Source: Cryptomeria japonica
Taxonomy: Eukaryota > Streptophyta > Pinopsida > Cupressales > Cupressaceae
Direction: 5' to 3'
Assembly (NCBI RefSeq): GCF_030272615.1
Contig: NC_081409.1
Location: 23,582,406 to 23,646,405, forward strand
Length of the DNA stretch: 64,000 nucleotides
The first letter of the stretch is position 1; every line of letters begins with the position of its first letter. This document shows positions 24,891 to 36,005 of the stretch, piece after piece. The notes under the pieces were generated by a model. That model was not told where the DNA came from, did not search any database, and saw nothing but the letters and a program-made list of their open reading frames with translations. Position numbers and translations under genes: made by a program.

Positions 24891-25718
24891 TTAGCAGGGG
24901 TAGCTTTAAGTTGTTCTATGAGATCATATTCCTTACCCATAATTTGTGAAATACGGGGAGCTTGTGGAAGTATTGGTTGAGGATTAGGAAGAGAAACTAG
25001 AATAACAGGAGGAGGATTAGGCTGCCTATTATTTCTGGTGTGATAAGTATGGGCAACCGCATGATAACTCTCTCTAGTTATTTGCTTGGCATAACTATAA
25101 GGACTTATAGGTTTTCTTCCTTGCACGGTGATAATTGGTTTATTCAAGGTACAAAAGGAATCATGATCATACCCTCCTTGGACAGTAAGGAGAGGTGATT
25201 TAGGAACTTGAAAGGTGGGAGAAGGATAAGCACCTTGGACTTCAAAGAGAGGCTTATTATGCTCATTCAAGTTTATCATGTTAACCAATTTAGAAGTCTT
25301 GTTCTTGCTTAAAGATTTCGATAAAGCCACAAAGTCATCAAGAGCATCATCCAAAAAAGCATGATCATGTCGATTAAAAGGTTTATCTTTTGGGAGACAT
25401 CTCCTCATAGAGGGGATTATTGAACACAACCATGTTACTAGATTCAGTGGAAGAGTTGATAGGAATGTACCCTTGAGAGGAACCATTCGACTTATCTTTC
25501 TCATCACATCTAAATGGCATAGTAACAAGGTTTATGAGTTTTTGGTAAAATGAAGGTTTGGCATCTTTAGGGTTTAAAAACTCATCTAAAGCTTCATCTA
25601 ATTCATCTTGGCTATACTCATAATAATCATCAAAAGCATGAACATTTTGCAAATAAAAATCTGACATTTTGAAATAAAGTTTGCATAAAACTGAAACACA
25701 CAATGCAAAGAAACACAC
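24872..25718 (-). pseudogene. Element B1 N-terminal region upstream of protease
   Basis: Occupies the gag position but shows no capsid-type domain and no zinc knuckle. It starts at 25718 shortly after the PBS. A frameshift near 25450 joins two frames and another near 24890 joins it to the protease frame. The second half (P-L-F-E-V-Q-G-A-Y, T-V-Q-G-G-Y repeats; S-Y-H-A-V-A-H-T-Y; E-Y-D-L-I-E-Q-L) matches residues about 430-560 of the B2 ORF. The first half (acidic, Y-E-Y-S-Q-D-E-L-D-E) has no counterpart there. Confidence 0.75.
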
Positions 25719-25810
25719 TTTTATTTTTTATTTTTAATGAAACATGAATTGAAAACACACTAAATATAGATCTAGATATAACAAATGCAATGCAAGAGGA
25801 AGCAATGATA

Positions 25811-25833
25811 GATTCATCTCGGGTTCACCAAAA
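25811..25833 (-). other. Element B1 primer-binding site region
   Basis: On the minus strand TTTTGGTGAACCCGAGATGA follows the 5' LTR end. B2 has TTTTGGTGAACCCGACGTGA at the same place (48895 downward), so the site is conserved in the family. The tRNA is not assigned. Confidence 0.65.
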
Positions 25834-27496
25834 TGTGGAGGGGAAAAAGCGAGACTAGGTTAACATGCCCTAATCCTACCTTTTGACACACATTAGGGAA
25901 TACGAAAGAGCCTAGAGGTATCACACAATTGGCTACTTCTTCTTGTGAAAGAGAGAGCCATGGGCTACCTACTAGGATTTCTATTCCTTTGTTGAAATCG
26001 GAAGATCAAATGATGCAAGTTCAAACCCTAATCCCAAAATGCAAGTATGAACTAATAACAAGATTGCAGAATTGAGATTAAAAAATGAATAGCTATAAAC
26101 ACAAGGACAAAATGAGAATTCAGATGCGTACCCAGAGTCAAAATCTGATTGAAAATGTTTAGGACGGGGCCGCGGGCACCACTATCCTGATTCTATCCCG
26201 AAAACTACACCTGAAACTGCTGTTTTGCACTCTGGAAAACTGCCAGAAATGTTGAAAAACACTGTCTGTCAGGAGGACCAGGGTGTCCAGCGCCTCTATC
26301 CCAGGGACCAGGGTGCCCAACGCCCCTATCTTGGCAGGACCTGGATGCCCAATGCTCCTGTCCAGGTCTTTTGCTCTGCAGTTTGATGTGGAGTGCTGTC
26401 TCGACCTGCTCTTCCCGGATCTGTCACCTGTGGCATCGTCCGAGTCCCGAAACCTGCACTTATATCTGAAAATGGTATGGGTGGCTATATAGGGTTTTGC
26501 CTTAGTCAAACCCCCACTTCGGTGATTTCCACCTCCACGAATAGCCAAGTTGTTTTGTAAAATGTATTGTGTGTGCAGACCTAGTGTGTGTGCAAGGTCC
26601 TAAAATGCAAGAAAGCAAACTAGAGCAACCTAGAAAGTAAACCCTAATTACTTGTAAATGATAATGTAAATGCTCTAAATCAAGATGCCAAGTGATCTAA
26701 AGCATGAATAAAGGATATATTGAAGCTTATGCAAAGACATGAAAACAACATGAAATCATACCCAACCCTCAAGGGAGGAGTACAAGCCAATCTTCAGTCG
26801 GTAATCTCCTATTGTTCTTCAATGTCTTCCAAGCCCTAAATGGATGAATGAAATTGATAAATGGTTGATAGAGGGATGTTGAATATTGTTGAAGTCTTCA
26901 AAGATCTGCTCTTTCACTACATATGAGGTTCCTGAAAACAAAAATCGGATCCCTTCAAATGAAGAAAGAGAGCTCTTATGTAGGAAACCCTAGATCATAA
27001 TTTCATCTTTTGGCCTAGAGATTGAATTTCCCACCAATTTCTTGGGGTTAGGCTTTATTTTGTGATTGGATTGTGCTCCTAAAATTTTGGGAAAAATGTC
27101 CAGGACCATGTGCACTCCGGGCGCCACGGTCCCGACAACTTTTCACCAAATTTTCAGGGCTGTTGGATATGATGATTTTAGAGAGAATCTTGAAGTTACA
27201 GGTGATTTCGAGATGTTTTGACCCCCAAAACCAAGCCTCCAAGCTCAAAATAGGACTTAATTAGGGTTTTTGATTAGTGATGTATTGGAGGGATAAAATG
27301 AAAAGGGCACACTTTAACGAAAGGGCCCAACTTTATGATGTAGAGGATGATGAAATAGGACCTTAGACCTAATTAATTTGATTAATTAAGTGCTAAAGGA
27401 GCAATGCAATGCAAAATGTAAAATGCACTAAGGCGGGTGCTAAACTAGGTGTGAAATTGTACCACCCTACAAGTGCGTACAATTTACGACGCTACA
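25834..27496 (-). repeat. Element B1 5' LTR
   Basis: 1663 bp, closely matching 14785-16453, including the GC-rich triplicate unit (26273-26364) and the CTATATAG TATA box near 26488. It is followed by the GGAAC target duplication. Confidence 0.95.
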
Positions 27497-27501
27497 GGAA
27501 C

Positions 27502-28712
27502 TTGGGGGTAAATAGGATTTGTTGAGAATGCATTGTAGCACCCATGTTGCTATAGAGATGACTAGCTGCCAATCCTCCCTTGAACAAATCCTTCTTTCAG
27601 TTCCCCATGAGCTCCCTCTTGGAACACTCTGCCAACAAAAAGAAGACTAAGAGTGGGGAATAGGCCCAAGGTGACTTTTCTTGAAAAGAAAAGGATTTCA
27701 CAACCCCTCTGGCAATCCCCTAATCTTTCACAACCCCTCTGGTAATGAACAACATCATACCAAAGAGAGATCATCCATCTAGTGTCACAAAATATGCAAT
27801 GACTCCATCCATAATTATGTTCAAACAACATCCTCTCACTTATGAAGAATTACTCTCAAAAAATGAATAAACTTGTATCGGTTTCTACCCATTTTATCAT
27901 GTGCCTAGTGAATTTATAATCAAAATTTGTTTCAATGTGGCGGAGCTAACCCATGTGAAGAATCATCATCCTGATATCTTCTGTTCACCTTGTTAGTTAT
28001 AGATTTCAGCAATCATGCCTACAAATCAAGACATCGCCATCTTCTAGGCCATCACTCCATTGCCACCTACATGTGTTCACCTTACGTGAATGAATTTTTT
28101 CTGGTCTTATTTCTTCATGGGTGTACATTCTTCTGCTTTAGGATCTTTTCCAATAGACAAATCTCTGAATTTATCAGAGAACTCATGATCCATCACACTT
28201 GAACTGGAAGCTTATCCAAATCCTTTCACATCTCCAGGATATCATCTTGCCTAATCAATCTTGAATCGACAAGTCTGAATCCCATTCATTCTGTCTTTTC
28301 CTATGAGCTAGGACCAGTGCCTCCAAAATCCCTCCTAACTTCTCATTTGAAAATCAACTACAGATCTTATCCAACTTGTAAAATCTAATAGTCATTTCTT
28401 GCCGACTTAGGATGTTAACTTTCCATCTATATCCATGGTCCCACAAAATCCTAACTGAACAGTGCCATATCATCCTTCGACCAAACTCCATCAACATCCT
28501 CTTTATAAGTCTTCTTGATCAGCCTGGGACATGTGGCATCATCTCGTGATACCGTGGTCCGTAATCTCTATGAAACTTCCATCATGGGAATACGAGGGTC
28601 ATCTCATCTGTTCAATCTTTACCACTTTGCATACTACCCGTTAACTCTTCCAAGATTTAAAAGTCAAGCACTTTTTACCTTAGGATAAAACATCTCCATT
28701 TATTCTAAGCAC
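27502..28712 (-). repeat. Element E left LTR, segment 3 of 3
   Basis: Matches 37404-38620 in the right LTR. It ends at ATTCTAAGCA followed directly by the acidic-tail coding sequence of element D's PMD gene. The minus-strand sequence next to the junction is purine-rich (GGAGGAGGAGG) and could pass for a polypurine tract, but it is also explained as Glu codons of the PMD tail. Confidence 0.82.
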
Positions 28713-29032
28713 ATCCTCCACCACCTCCTCCTCCATCATCTCCCCTGCCTCATCCACCTACTATAAATCCTCAACCCCCTCTCCTCCTTCATCTCTGTCT
28801 CCTATCCTCCTCAAAAGATAGAATTGGCTCTATCGGATCCGATATGTGTGGAATAGGATGTGTAGTAATATACTATGTATACTCATCTAACACCCCTCCT
28901 TCCACAATCCCCGTCCTCATCTGCCATGGTCTCACCTATAAAGTCTGAAACTCTGCTAAATCTTGATCATATGGTAACATTGGCCCCCACTGGAACCTCT
29001 CCCATACCACCCATGCATACTCTCTTGACCCA

Positions 29033-29491
29033 CTCGGCAATCCCTACCTCCATTCTAACTACCTCAACACTCTGCCAGGTACCTATCTCTCCACATTGTA
29101 GGTTGTCCTACCAATCAAGTACCATGTCATAAATACATACGACAAGGCCTCTGCATCATCATCCCAAGGCTCACACTCAATATAGGGCCTCCAGATCAAT
29201 GCATCCAAATCATCTAATGCCCGCTACCACCACTCTAAATTCCCCAGGTGTGGCTGACTCATCCTACTGCCATACATATACACATAGGGCTGATCCACTA
29301 CCCTAAATCTTAGACTGACAGGTCGTGTCATAGGTAGGTGCTCCCATGCCCAGATATGTAGTAGAGTGATCCCAACTCCCAATGAGCTCGTCTCTCGGTA
29401 CACTACCTCATGCAACTCCCAATATAAGTGCGACAGAACGCACGATCCCCATGAAAAGCGAGTCCCCTCAGTCATCATCTGCTCTATAACC
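29033..29491. repeat. Left copy of a ~460-bp PMD segment flanking element F
   Basis: Matches 31933-32400 with several percent substitutions, mostly transitions. It runs without a break from upstream D sequence and then joins the middle of F's LTR at 29491/29492. Confidence 0.92.
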
Positions 29492-29763
29492 ATAAGAGTC
29501 ATTTTACAATATGCCAAGTCAGCTTACACATTTTTATATTAATAAACAAAATATAATATAACAAAATCTTGTCGGCCTCTGTGCCGGTGTACTTCCTTTC
29601 TTCTGTGCCAGTGCCAGTGCCAGTGTCTTGAGTGCCGGTGTAGAGTGTGATCTGCTGATGCCGGTATAATGCCTTTGTCGGTGCCATAGGATTGCAAGGT
29701 TGCCATCAATGACAAAACCTTCAATCACATAAAATGTCTCATTGGAGTGTGCATATGCCAACA
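29492..29763 (-). repeat. Element F 3' LTR, truncated
   Basis: Corresponds to 31667-31932 of the 5' LTR, with visible divergence. Only the first ~270 bp of the LTR (in element orientation) remain. The missing part would have run to the TGTTAGGG end. Confidence 0.9.
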
Positions 29764-29983
29764 ATCTCCCCCTTTGGCATTGATGGCAACACTCATGAGA
29801 AATTTGAAAAAGTATCCAAAAATGTGTAGTCCAAAAATGTTACCAAAAATGTGAGTTACCAAAAATGTGAGAGCTCCCCCTGAGTATATGATTCCTATCT
29901 TGTGATTTGAATTTTTTCATCCCACTACTCCCCCTTTGGCATCAATGACAAAGGTTGTCAAGATGTCAGTAGAGTTTGTGGTT

Positions 29984-31066
29984 TCAACCTTGTAGCTGGG
30001 TAGTTATAATTTGAAAAAGATCTCCCAAAATCAAGTTTATACTATCCATAAACTTCTTGCTATCCTTTATTGTTGTCCTTGTTCTCTTCACTATACCGGT
30101 GAGATTATGCAAATGCTCTGTCGATGTTTTTTTACTTCTACAGAATTTAGCAATGTGCCCAATCTTGTTACATGCATAACAAATTACATTATTTTTCTGA
30201 ATAGCTTTCCCATAACCTATGCCGATTTGTGTTCTGCATTGATTGGATAAATGTCCAAATCTTCCACAAACATAACATCTCACATTCATTCTATAGTTTT
30301 TAGAATTGTGACCAACTTTGTTGCATTTAGAACATTGACCGGTGGGTGTGTTGATATTCTGATAATTTCTAGATCTACATTCATTTGCTCTATGACCAAA
30401 CTTATTACAGTTAAAGCATTTACCATTGAATTTATAAGCATTAGGTTGTCTTACCGGTTTGCTGTGATCCTGAGTATTTGTAGTACCAGAGCTTTCACCA
30501 ACTTCAAAGCCAATTCCAGAAGTGTCACCTTTAGGTTTTTGATTTTTCAGCAAGGTGCCAAGTTCCTCTGAGATTTTCTTGAATTTTTCTTTGTGTTGAT
30601 TTGCAGTTTCTAGTTCTCTTTCTAAGACTTCTTTTTGTCTCATCAATTCATTTGAGTCATTCTGAGTATGCATCAGATCTGTCTTCAACATGTCATTTTC
30701 ATAGCTAAGTCTTGTGTTCTCATTTGCTGCATCACTTAGTCTTCTAGTCAATTCTTCTTCATTCTTCTTCATATCCTCAATCTCTTTGCAAAATCTCATA
30801 GTCATATCCTGCATTTCATTTTTTGTTGTTATGATCTCTTGTTTCAACTTGTTTATCATGTCATTAAGTGATTCTTTTTCATCATTCTCATTCTGCAATT
30901 TTTCACAAAGTTCTCTTCTCTTATTTCTTGCAATAGTAAAATTTTCTTGAAGTGCCTGAATGATGTCCTGAGCTGCTCTTAAATCATCTTCTAATTTGAT
31001 ATTTTTCAACTTTTCTGCATCATAGTCTATAAGAGCTCCTTCCATTTGCTTCATCAGATTTTCCAT
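29984..31066 (-). CDS. Element F gag-like protein: coiled coil plus CCHC zinc knuckles
   Basis: The longest frame begins further upstream inside the LTR, but the ATG at 31066 is the first good start after the PBS and gives 360 residues. Residues about 15-170 are a Glu/Lys/Leu-rich coiled coil. Then come four knuckles: C-F-N-C (217-230), C-S-K-C (245-258, last Cys replaced by Tyr), C-Y-V-C (264-277) and C-Y-A-C (296-309). The usual copia gag N-terminal domain (UBN2 type) is not recognisable. It likely binds nucleic acid and multimerises. The frame is free of stops, unlike most genes here, although the element's flanks are rearranged. Confidence 0.8.
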   Translation of the reverse strand: MENLMKQMEGALIDYDAEKLKNIKLEDDLRAAQDIIQALQENFTIARNKRRELCEKLQNENDEKESLNDMINKLKQEIITTKNEMQDMTMRFCKEIEDMKKNEEELTRRLSDAANENTRLSYENDMLKTDLMHTQNDSNELMRQKEVLERELETANQHKEKFKKISEELGTLLKNQKPKGDTSGIGFEVGESSGTTNTQDHSKPVRQPNAYKFNGKCFNCNKFGHRANECRSRNYQNINTPTGQCSKCNKVGHNSKNYRMNVRCYVCGRFGHLSNQCRTQIGIGYGKAIQKNNVICYACNKIGHIAKFCRSKKTSTEHLHNLTGIVKRTRTTIKDSKKFMDSINLILGDLFQIITTQLQG

Positions 31067-31123
31067 CTTTACTGGTGTCAAGATCTTCCTCAAGCTGTTA
31101 GGATTTTGAAAATAGAGGACCAA

Positions 31124-31135
31124 GCTCTGATACCA
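31124..31135 (-). other. Element F primer-binding site (initiator Met tRNA)
   Basis: The minus strand reads TGGTATCAGAGC two bases after the LTR end (CTAACA). This is the classical copia PBS for plant initiator tRNA-Met. Confidence 0.93.
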
Positions 31136-31137
31136 AT

Positions 31138-31932
31138 TGTTAGGGATCCCACAAATACTAAGAGGGGGGGGTGAATCAGTATCTGACATGTAGTAAGAAT
31201 TTCTTAATTTAAAATATGTAGAACATAATATAATAATGGACCGGTATGCAAGAAATAATGTAATAAATAGAATCAAGAACATCCACATGAAAAGCACACC
31301 ATAACACAAGATGTTAATGAGGAAACCCGGTGTGGGAAAAACCTCGGTGGGATTTGTGACCCACAATATTCACTCACTGGCCAATAAGAGAATATTACTT
31401 ACAATAGGGGCCTGCACATGCAGGAAGGCCAGTTGCCTAGAGCTCACTGCTCAATGGGAAGTCTCACTAACTTACAATAAGGATTATACAAATCCAATAT
31501 CTTGTACTGCTTTACAATAGCATCTTCTATGCTAGATTCAGTACCGGTTCCTGCTCTGTTCTTTACATATACCTCTTGACCTATATTTCGCACAATAAGT
31601 CTGCCTAATATTTTCCTATCTACTTCTCCTCATCATTCAAAATGTCTACAATGATTTCTTTTATATATAAGAGTCATTTTACAATATGTCAAGTCGGCTT
31701 ACACATTTTTATAATAATAAACAAAATATAATATAACAAAATCCTGTCGGCCTCTGTACCAGTATACGTCCTTTCTTCTATGCTGGTGTCAATGTCCTGA
31801 GTGCCGATGTAGAGTGTGATTTGCTGATGCTGGTATAATGCCTTTTCCGGTGCCATAGGATTGCAAGGTTTCCATCAATGACAAAACCTTCAATCACATA
31901 CAATGTCTCATTGGGATGTGCATATGCCAACA
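31138..31932 (-). repeat. Element F 5' LTR
   Basis: 795 bp. In element orientation it starts TGTTGGCATATGC and ends GGATCCCTAACA. Near its end it carries the ACCCCCCCCTCTTAGTAT stretch also seen near the end of element G's LTR, so F and G are related families. Confidence 0.92.
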
Positions 31933-32400
31933 CTTGGCAATCCCTACCTTCATTCTAACTACCTCAACACTCTGCTAGGTACCTGTCTCTCCACATTGTA
32001 GGCTGTCCTACCAATCAAGTACCATGTCATAAATACATACAACAAGGCCTTTGCATCATCATCCCAAGGCTCACACTCAATATAGGGCCTCTAGATCAAT
32101 GCATCCAAATCATCTAATGCCCACCGCCACCACTCTAAATTCCCCAGGTGTGGCTGACTCATCCTACTGCCATACATATACACATAGGGCTAATCCACTA
32201 CCCTAAATCTCAGACTGACAAGTCATGTCACAGGTAGGTGCTCCCATGCCCATATATGCAATAGAGTGATCCCAACTCCCAACGAGCTCATCTCTTGTAC
32301 ACCACCTCATGCAACTCCCAATATAGGTGCGACAAAATGCACGATCCCCATGAAAAGCGAGTCCCCTCAGTCATCATCTGCTCTATAACCTAGCCCCAAC
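31933..32400. repeat. Right copy of the ~460-bp PMD segment flanking element F
   Basis: Begins exactly at F's LTR end (CCAACA|CTTGGCAATC) and continues smoothly into the rest of the PMD exon. This is therefore the in-place copy. Confidence 0.92.
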
Positions 32401-32832
32401 CCATGACTAGTCCATGTGATTGTTGATCAAGGCATAGCAGGCCCCAACAATCCTTGATAGTATAGCTGGCAGTGGCTCATATAATGCAACTATATCCTCC
32501 CATGCTACCAAGACATCATGAATAAACACATCCTCATCAAAAAACCACTGCACAACTTTTGTCCCCCATGCTCGGTCATATGTCACAAGATCCCCTTGGA
32601 TAGGGATGTGTAAGATCCACCACACATTCTCCAATGTCATAGTCATCTCCCCCATAGCTAGGTGAAACGTGCAGGTCTCGTTGTGCGACCGCTCTGCCAA
32701 TGTTGTCATCAAGTCATGATTCGTCTAAATCACTAGCATATACATCACATCATACAGGCCTGTCGCTGCAATGTAATCAATCTAAGCCTCTGTCAGCCGA
32801 TCTCTCAACTGCTGTGTGGTTGGATTCCTCTC

Positions 32833-33474
32833 CTGCACTTGTAAGATGGAAAGATCCTCCTACACATGCCAATCAACCATCATCATCAGTTGTTTTGTTT
32901 CAAACTTTCATAAGTTTAAACCTAAACTATCAACAGATACTTTGATCAAGTATCTTCGGGTCTCAACAAGTAAGCAATCATGGCACACCTAGACTACAAC
33001 AGGCATTTATCCTAATGACCTAGTCTCATTGGGGTTGCTATGGTTCAAAATAACTAATCCATCCATCCACTCAACATTGGCATCAGGAGGTTCTTTTTCT
33101 AAAAACATTGGGGCATCTATTTTTCAGACAATAATGCTACTCTACTCACAGTCGCACTACAACAACTACACACTAGCACTTAAAAACTAATAGCGCTAGA
33201 ACAACTATGCAATAGCGCCATTTCAAAGCAATAGCACTACAAGAAGGACTCGATAGTGCTAAAATTGCATTAGCACTAAAACAACTACTCACCTACACTA
33301 CAACGTACAACAATGCTAAAACCACTATGCGATAGCACTATAGCAGCACAAAAGTGCTAGTTTAAGTGACAACAACGCTAAAACATAGTTTTAGTGCTAT
33401 TGTCTTGACTCAACTTGGGCACTTGAAAAAAGACATCAAAAATACATGAAAAGAAAAATTTCAAATTTACATAC
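32833..33474 (-). repeat. Putative intron of D PMD gene with TAGCGCTA-type repeats
   Basis: Between 33150 and 33410 the palindromic word TAGCRCTA / AGTGCTA recurs about a dozen times at irregular 15-30 bp spacing, with ACAAC between copies. The donor is GTATGT (33474) and the acceptor is GTGCAG (32833). Confidence 0.65.
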
Positions 33475-33841
33475 CATTGGTCCATAGTCATTTGGCCACT
33501 GGAACTTGCTCTAGCTAATGATCTTCTATAGGTACCGACATGCTGACTTCTCCTTGCTTTTTCACAAAAGTCACTATCAGAGCTCTGAATCATTGTGGAG
33601 ATGGATACAAATGACCTTGTTTTTACCCCTTCACCCCCATATATACACTTCACCCTAAACCTAATTTTACCCTGCTCATCGTCGTGGTCCCTGTGAACTT
33701 CCAACGCCTCCCGTTTCTCTGTTTTATCTCCGAATTCTTCTATTCTTTCACCGTTATTGCTAAATGCTTCTCTTCTACCTCCCTGCCAATTCTCGTTCTT
33801 TTTTGAGAGATCGCCTGATTTTTTGAAATTTTTTGGCCCAT

Positions 33842-33955
33842 CTCTCGAGGGGGCATACCACCCATTAAATTAACATTTATGGGGTGTATTTCTTCACACC
33901 TATTTTTCTTTCTTTGAAATGTGCGATAAACTGCACCGTCTCAAAGAGGGGCAAA
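33842..33955 (+). promoter_or_regulatory. Element D two-part polypurine module
   Basis: CTCTCGAGGGGGCATA (33842-33857), CTTTGAAA (33912-33919) and TCTCAAAGAGGGGCAAA (33939-33955) directly before the LTR. Same order as in elements A and C. Confidence 0.85.
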
Positions 33956-35400
33956 TGTAGTCACATAAATCTGTCCATTTTAATTAAATAAATATTTGCT
34001 ATTTATTTGATTAAAAACCCACTAGCCATCAGTTAATTAAATTAACATTTAATTAATTCATCTTCAAACATTCTCCTATTAATTAAATAAATTATTCAAT
34101 TTATTTTAATTAATTCATTAAACCAAATTCACAATCAATTAAATGAATAAATCCTATTTATTTAATTTAACTCCCTTTCTTCTTTTAAATAAATAAATTA
34201 AAACATTTATTTAAATCATTAAAATCCCCCCCACTTGCATTCTCCTACAAATGCAAGTTGCAACCACAAGTTGAAATAAATTAATTTTATTTTAATTTAA
34301 ATCCTATTTTCCCTCACCCACCAAATCCACTTACAATCCTAAATCCCCTTCTAGACCCTTCTAACCACTTTCTAATCATTCCTAATTAGCCTAATCCATC
34401 CCCTAATTATTGTCACATTCCTAAGAAACTTGGAGTCACTTCTCAAAGCCTTCAAAGTCTTTGAAAAATATTTAATGCTTTATGTGTTCAACAAGCTAAC
34501 CTCTAAAGTCTTCCAAACCACCAATGGCTCTTACATGACCATTAATGGCTCTTACATAACCATTTATGGTTAAATCCACTTTCTCCCATGGTTAGAGACT
34601 TTACCTCTAAACTCAACCCTCATTTAACCCATGTGTCTTCTCAAGCATTTATTGCTTTGACCATGGTTATCCTCACTAACTCTTGCACAAGAGTTTATCC
34701 ATTGGATAAAAGCATGATTCTTTGAATAATGAATTTATTCACTCAAACTCAACATTAACCCTACCTCCCAAGTTAACCCTCAGGTCATGTCAAGCATTTA
34801 ATGCTTATTCCCTCTCCTCTCAACCCATCTCTTGTTGACATTTGTCATCCTGGGATTAAAGTCCTCACATGGATCTTAAGTCCTTCAATCCTGACCCTTG
34901 TTGAGATTACCCAATCTCAATCCTCCATTGCTCCATTTAATGTATAAATAGAGCTCATTTCTTCATAATCCAGATCTTGAAAACTTGTATGCATTTAACC
35001 TATAGTCAATTTTAGAGAGCATTTTAGCATAATCACTCATATTGTCATTTTGGACTAAGAATAATCTTAGTTCATATTATAATATCTCATATTTAGCTTA
35101 TTTTACACTTGCATAGCATAGTTTAAAATATTTCAATCTTGAATCTCCATAAGACATTCATAGTGGAAAAAGCTGTCGAGAGCTGCACTCATTTGGAAAC
35201 TTGGAGAGGAGAGGAACAAGGGAGGAGGATCTACAGGCATGGTGGAAGGCATTTGGAGATGCCTTGTTGCATTTGTTGTCTTAGTTAAATGCTCTATTTT
35301 TCTTAAAGTGTCTCTCTTAGTATGCCTATTTAGGATAGTCTTTAATTTGTGATTTCTAACACTAACATCTAACAATAGGTTTCTTGTTTGTTTATCCTAA
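33956..35400 (+). repeat. Element D 3' LTR (right end approximate)
   Basis: Starts TGTAGTCACATAAATCTGTC after the polypurine tract. The first 350 bp is dominated by AT-rich inverted repeats (TTAATTAAATAAAT types), as in element A. A TATA box TATAAATAG is at 34943-34951. I cannot fix the 3' end. Confidence 0.7.
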
Positions 35401-36005
35401 CTATCATTCCTTTTTGCAGAGCATCACCTAGAAATGTTGAAGCTACTGATGCCTTATTTAACCAGGGACTTGCAAAATCACCTTCAATCCTTCAAATCTT
35501 TAACACTGATCTTTTGATAGAGTCGCCACCTCCTTGTAGAGGACAAATACTCAAATAATTTGAAATTTCTTCACAGGTCAGATTTGTTTCAACACAGCAC
35601 TACAACACTTCCTTATCTTCAAATGGCATTACTGATTCTATCCTCAACTTGTTAGGGTACTTCATCATAAGAGCTAAAATCTACTTCATCTTTCTTGCAA
35701 ATTTCTTGGTTCTTCTTCAGGCAGACACACACTGGTGCATAGATCTCAGAGTCTTAGAGTCTCCACTCACAACTGTGAGGCATTACATATAATCTTGCAA
35801 AACAGATAGATCTGGAACAAACTCTTTATATAAAAATAACTAAAGTAGATTTCTCAGCGACATTTATGAGAATTGACTCAAGCCGAAAAGGGACAGATTA
35901 AGAATCTTTTTCACTCTATGGGGAAAATCTCCACTACGCATTTGGTAAATATTTTCTAATCAGAGATTCTCAACAGTTCATATCTCCCCAGCAGAGTTGC
36001 CAATT
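35401..36005 (-). other. Element E leader with primer-binding site
   Basis: On the minus strand TTGGCAACTCTGCTGGGG (36003-35986) follows the LTR end (CCAAAACA) by two bases, which is the expected place for a PBS. The remaining ~0.6 kb has no coding frame. It borders the LTR of D at an unknown point near 35.4 kb. Confidence 0.65.

Larger units (their letters stand above)
14785..27496 (-). mobile_element. Element B1: Ty3/gypsy Tat-type element with pol and antisense PMD gene
   Basis: LTRs of 1669 and 1663 bp (TGTGGAGGGG..GCTACA) are flanked by GGAAC (14780-14784 and 27497-27501). Pol is on the minus strand, so the 5' LTR is the right one. The protein order (protease, RT, RNase H, second archaeal-type RNase H, integrase) with an antisense extra gene before the 3' LTR is the Tat/Ogre pattern. 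No capsid-type gag domain or zinc knuckle is visible. About six in-frame stops, a frameshift near 24890 and a D-to-N change in the integrase active site indicate it is dead. Confidence 0.95.
29492..31932 (-). mobile_element. Element F: gag-only copia-type element
   Basis: Internal region of only 1.37 kb (29764-31137) between a truncated 3' LTR and a full 5' LTR. It has a PBS complementary to initiator tRNA-Met, one gag-like ORF and a polypurine tract (minus strand CCAAAGGGGGAGAT, 29777-29764). No protease, integrase or RT is present, so it resembles terminal-repeat gag (TR-GAG) elements and would need pol from elsewhere. Confidence 0.85.
28713..33593 (-). pseudogene. Element D antisense PMD gene, interrupted by element F
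   Basis: Putative exon 1 is 33593-33475, ending at donor ATG|GTATGT, which aligns with the donor in element C. The intron is 33474-32833 and the acceptor is GTGCAG. Exon 2 from 32832 has stops but a clear PMD core at 32712-32407 (L-A-E-R-S-H-N-E-T-C-T-F-H-L, G-E-M-T-M-T-L-E-N-V-W-W-I-L-H-I-P-I). It continues, with F intervening, into 29517-29224 (H-I-W-A-W-E-H-L-P-M-T-R-P, P-Y-V-Y-M-Y-G), and ends in a Glu-rich tail at about 28830-28713. A 460-bp stretch of it is present twice, on both sides of F. Confidence 0.8.
28713..35400 (+). mobile_element. Element D: 5'-truncated gypsy element (antisense PMD gene plus 3' LTR)
   Basis: Only the 3' end of a plus-oriented element remains: antisense PMD gene, two-part polypurine module (33842-33955) and 3' LTR from 33956. 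Gag, pol and 5' LTR are missing; the left edge abuts the LTR of E. Element F is inserted inside the PMD gene. The right end of the LTR is not defined because no second LTR is available. Confidence 0.75.

Noticed and set aside
30011-30950. Plus-strand frames opposite element F gag
   Set aside because: Complement of the coiled coil and zinc-knuckle gene.
31311-31520. Frame with a P-loop-like P-G-V-G-K-T-S
   Set aside because: Lies antisense inside element F's LTR; no other ATPase motif follows and the frame is short. Chance match.
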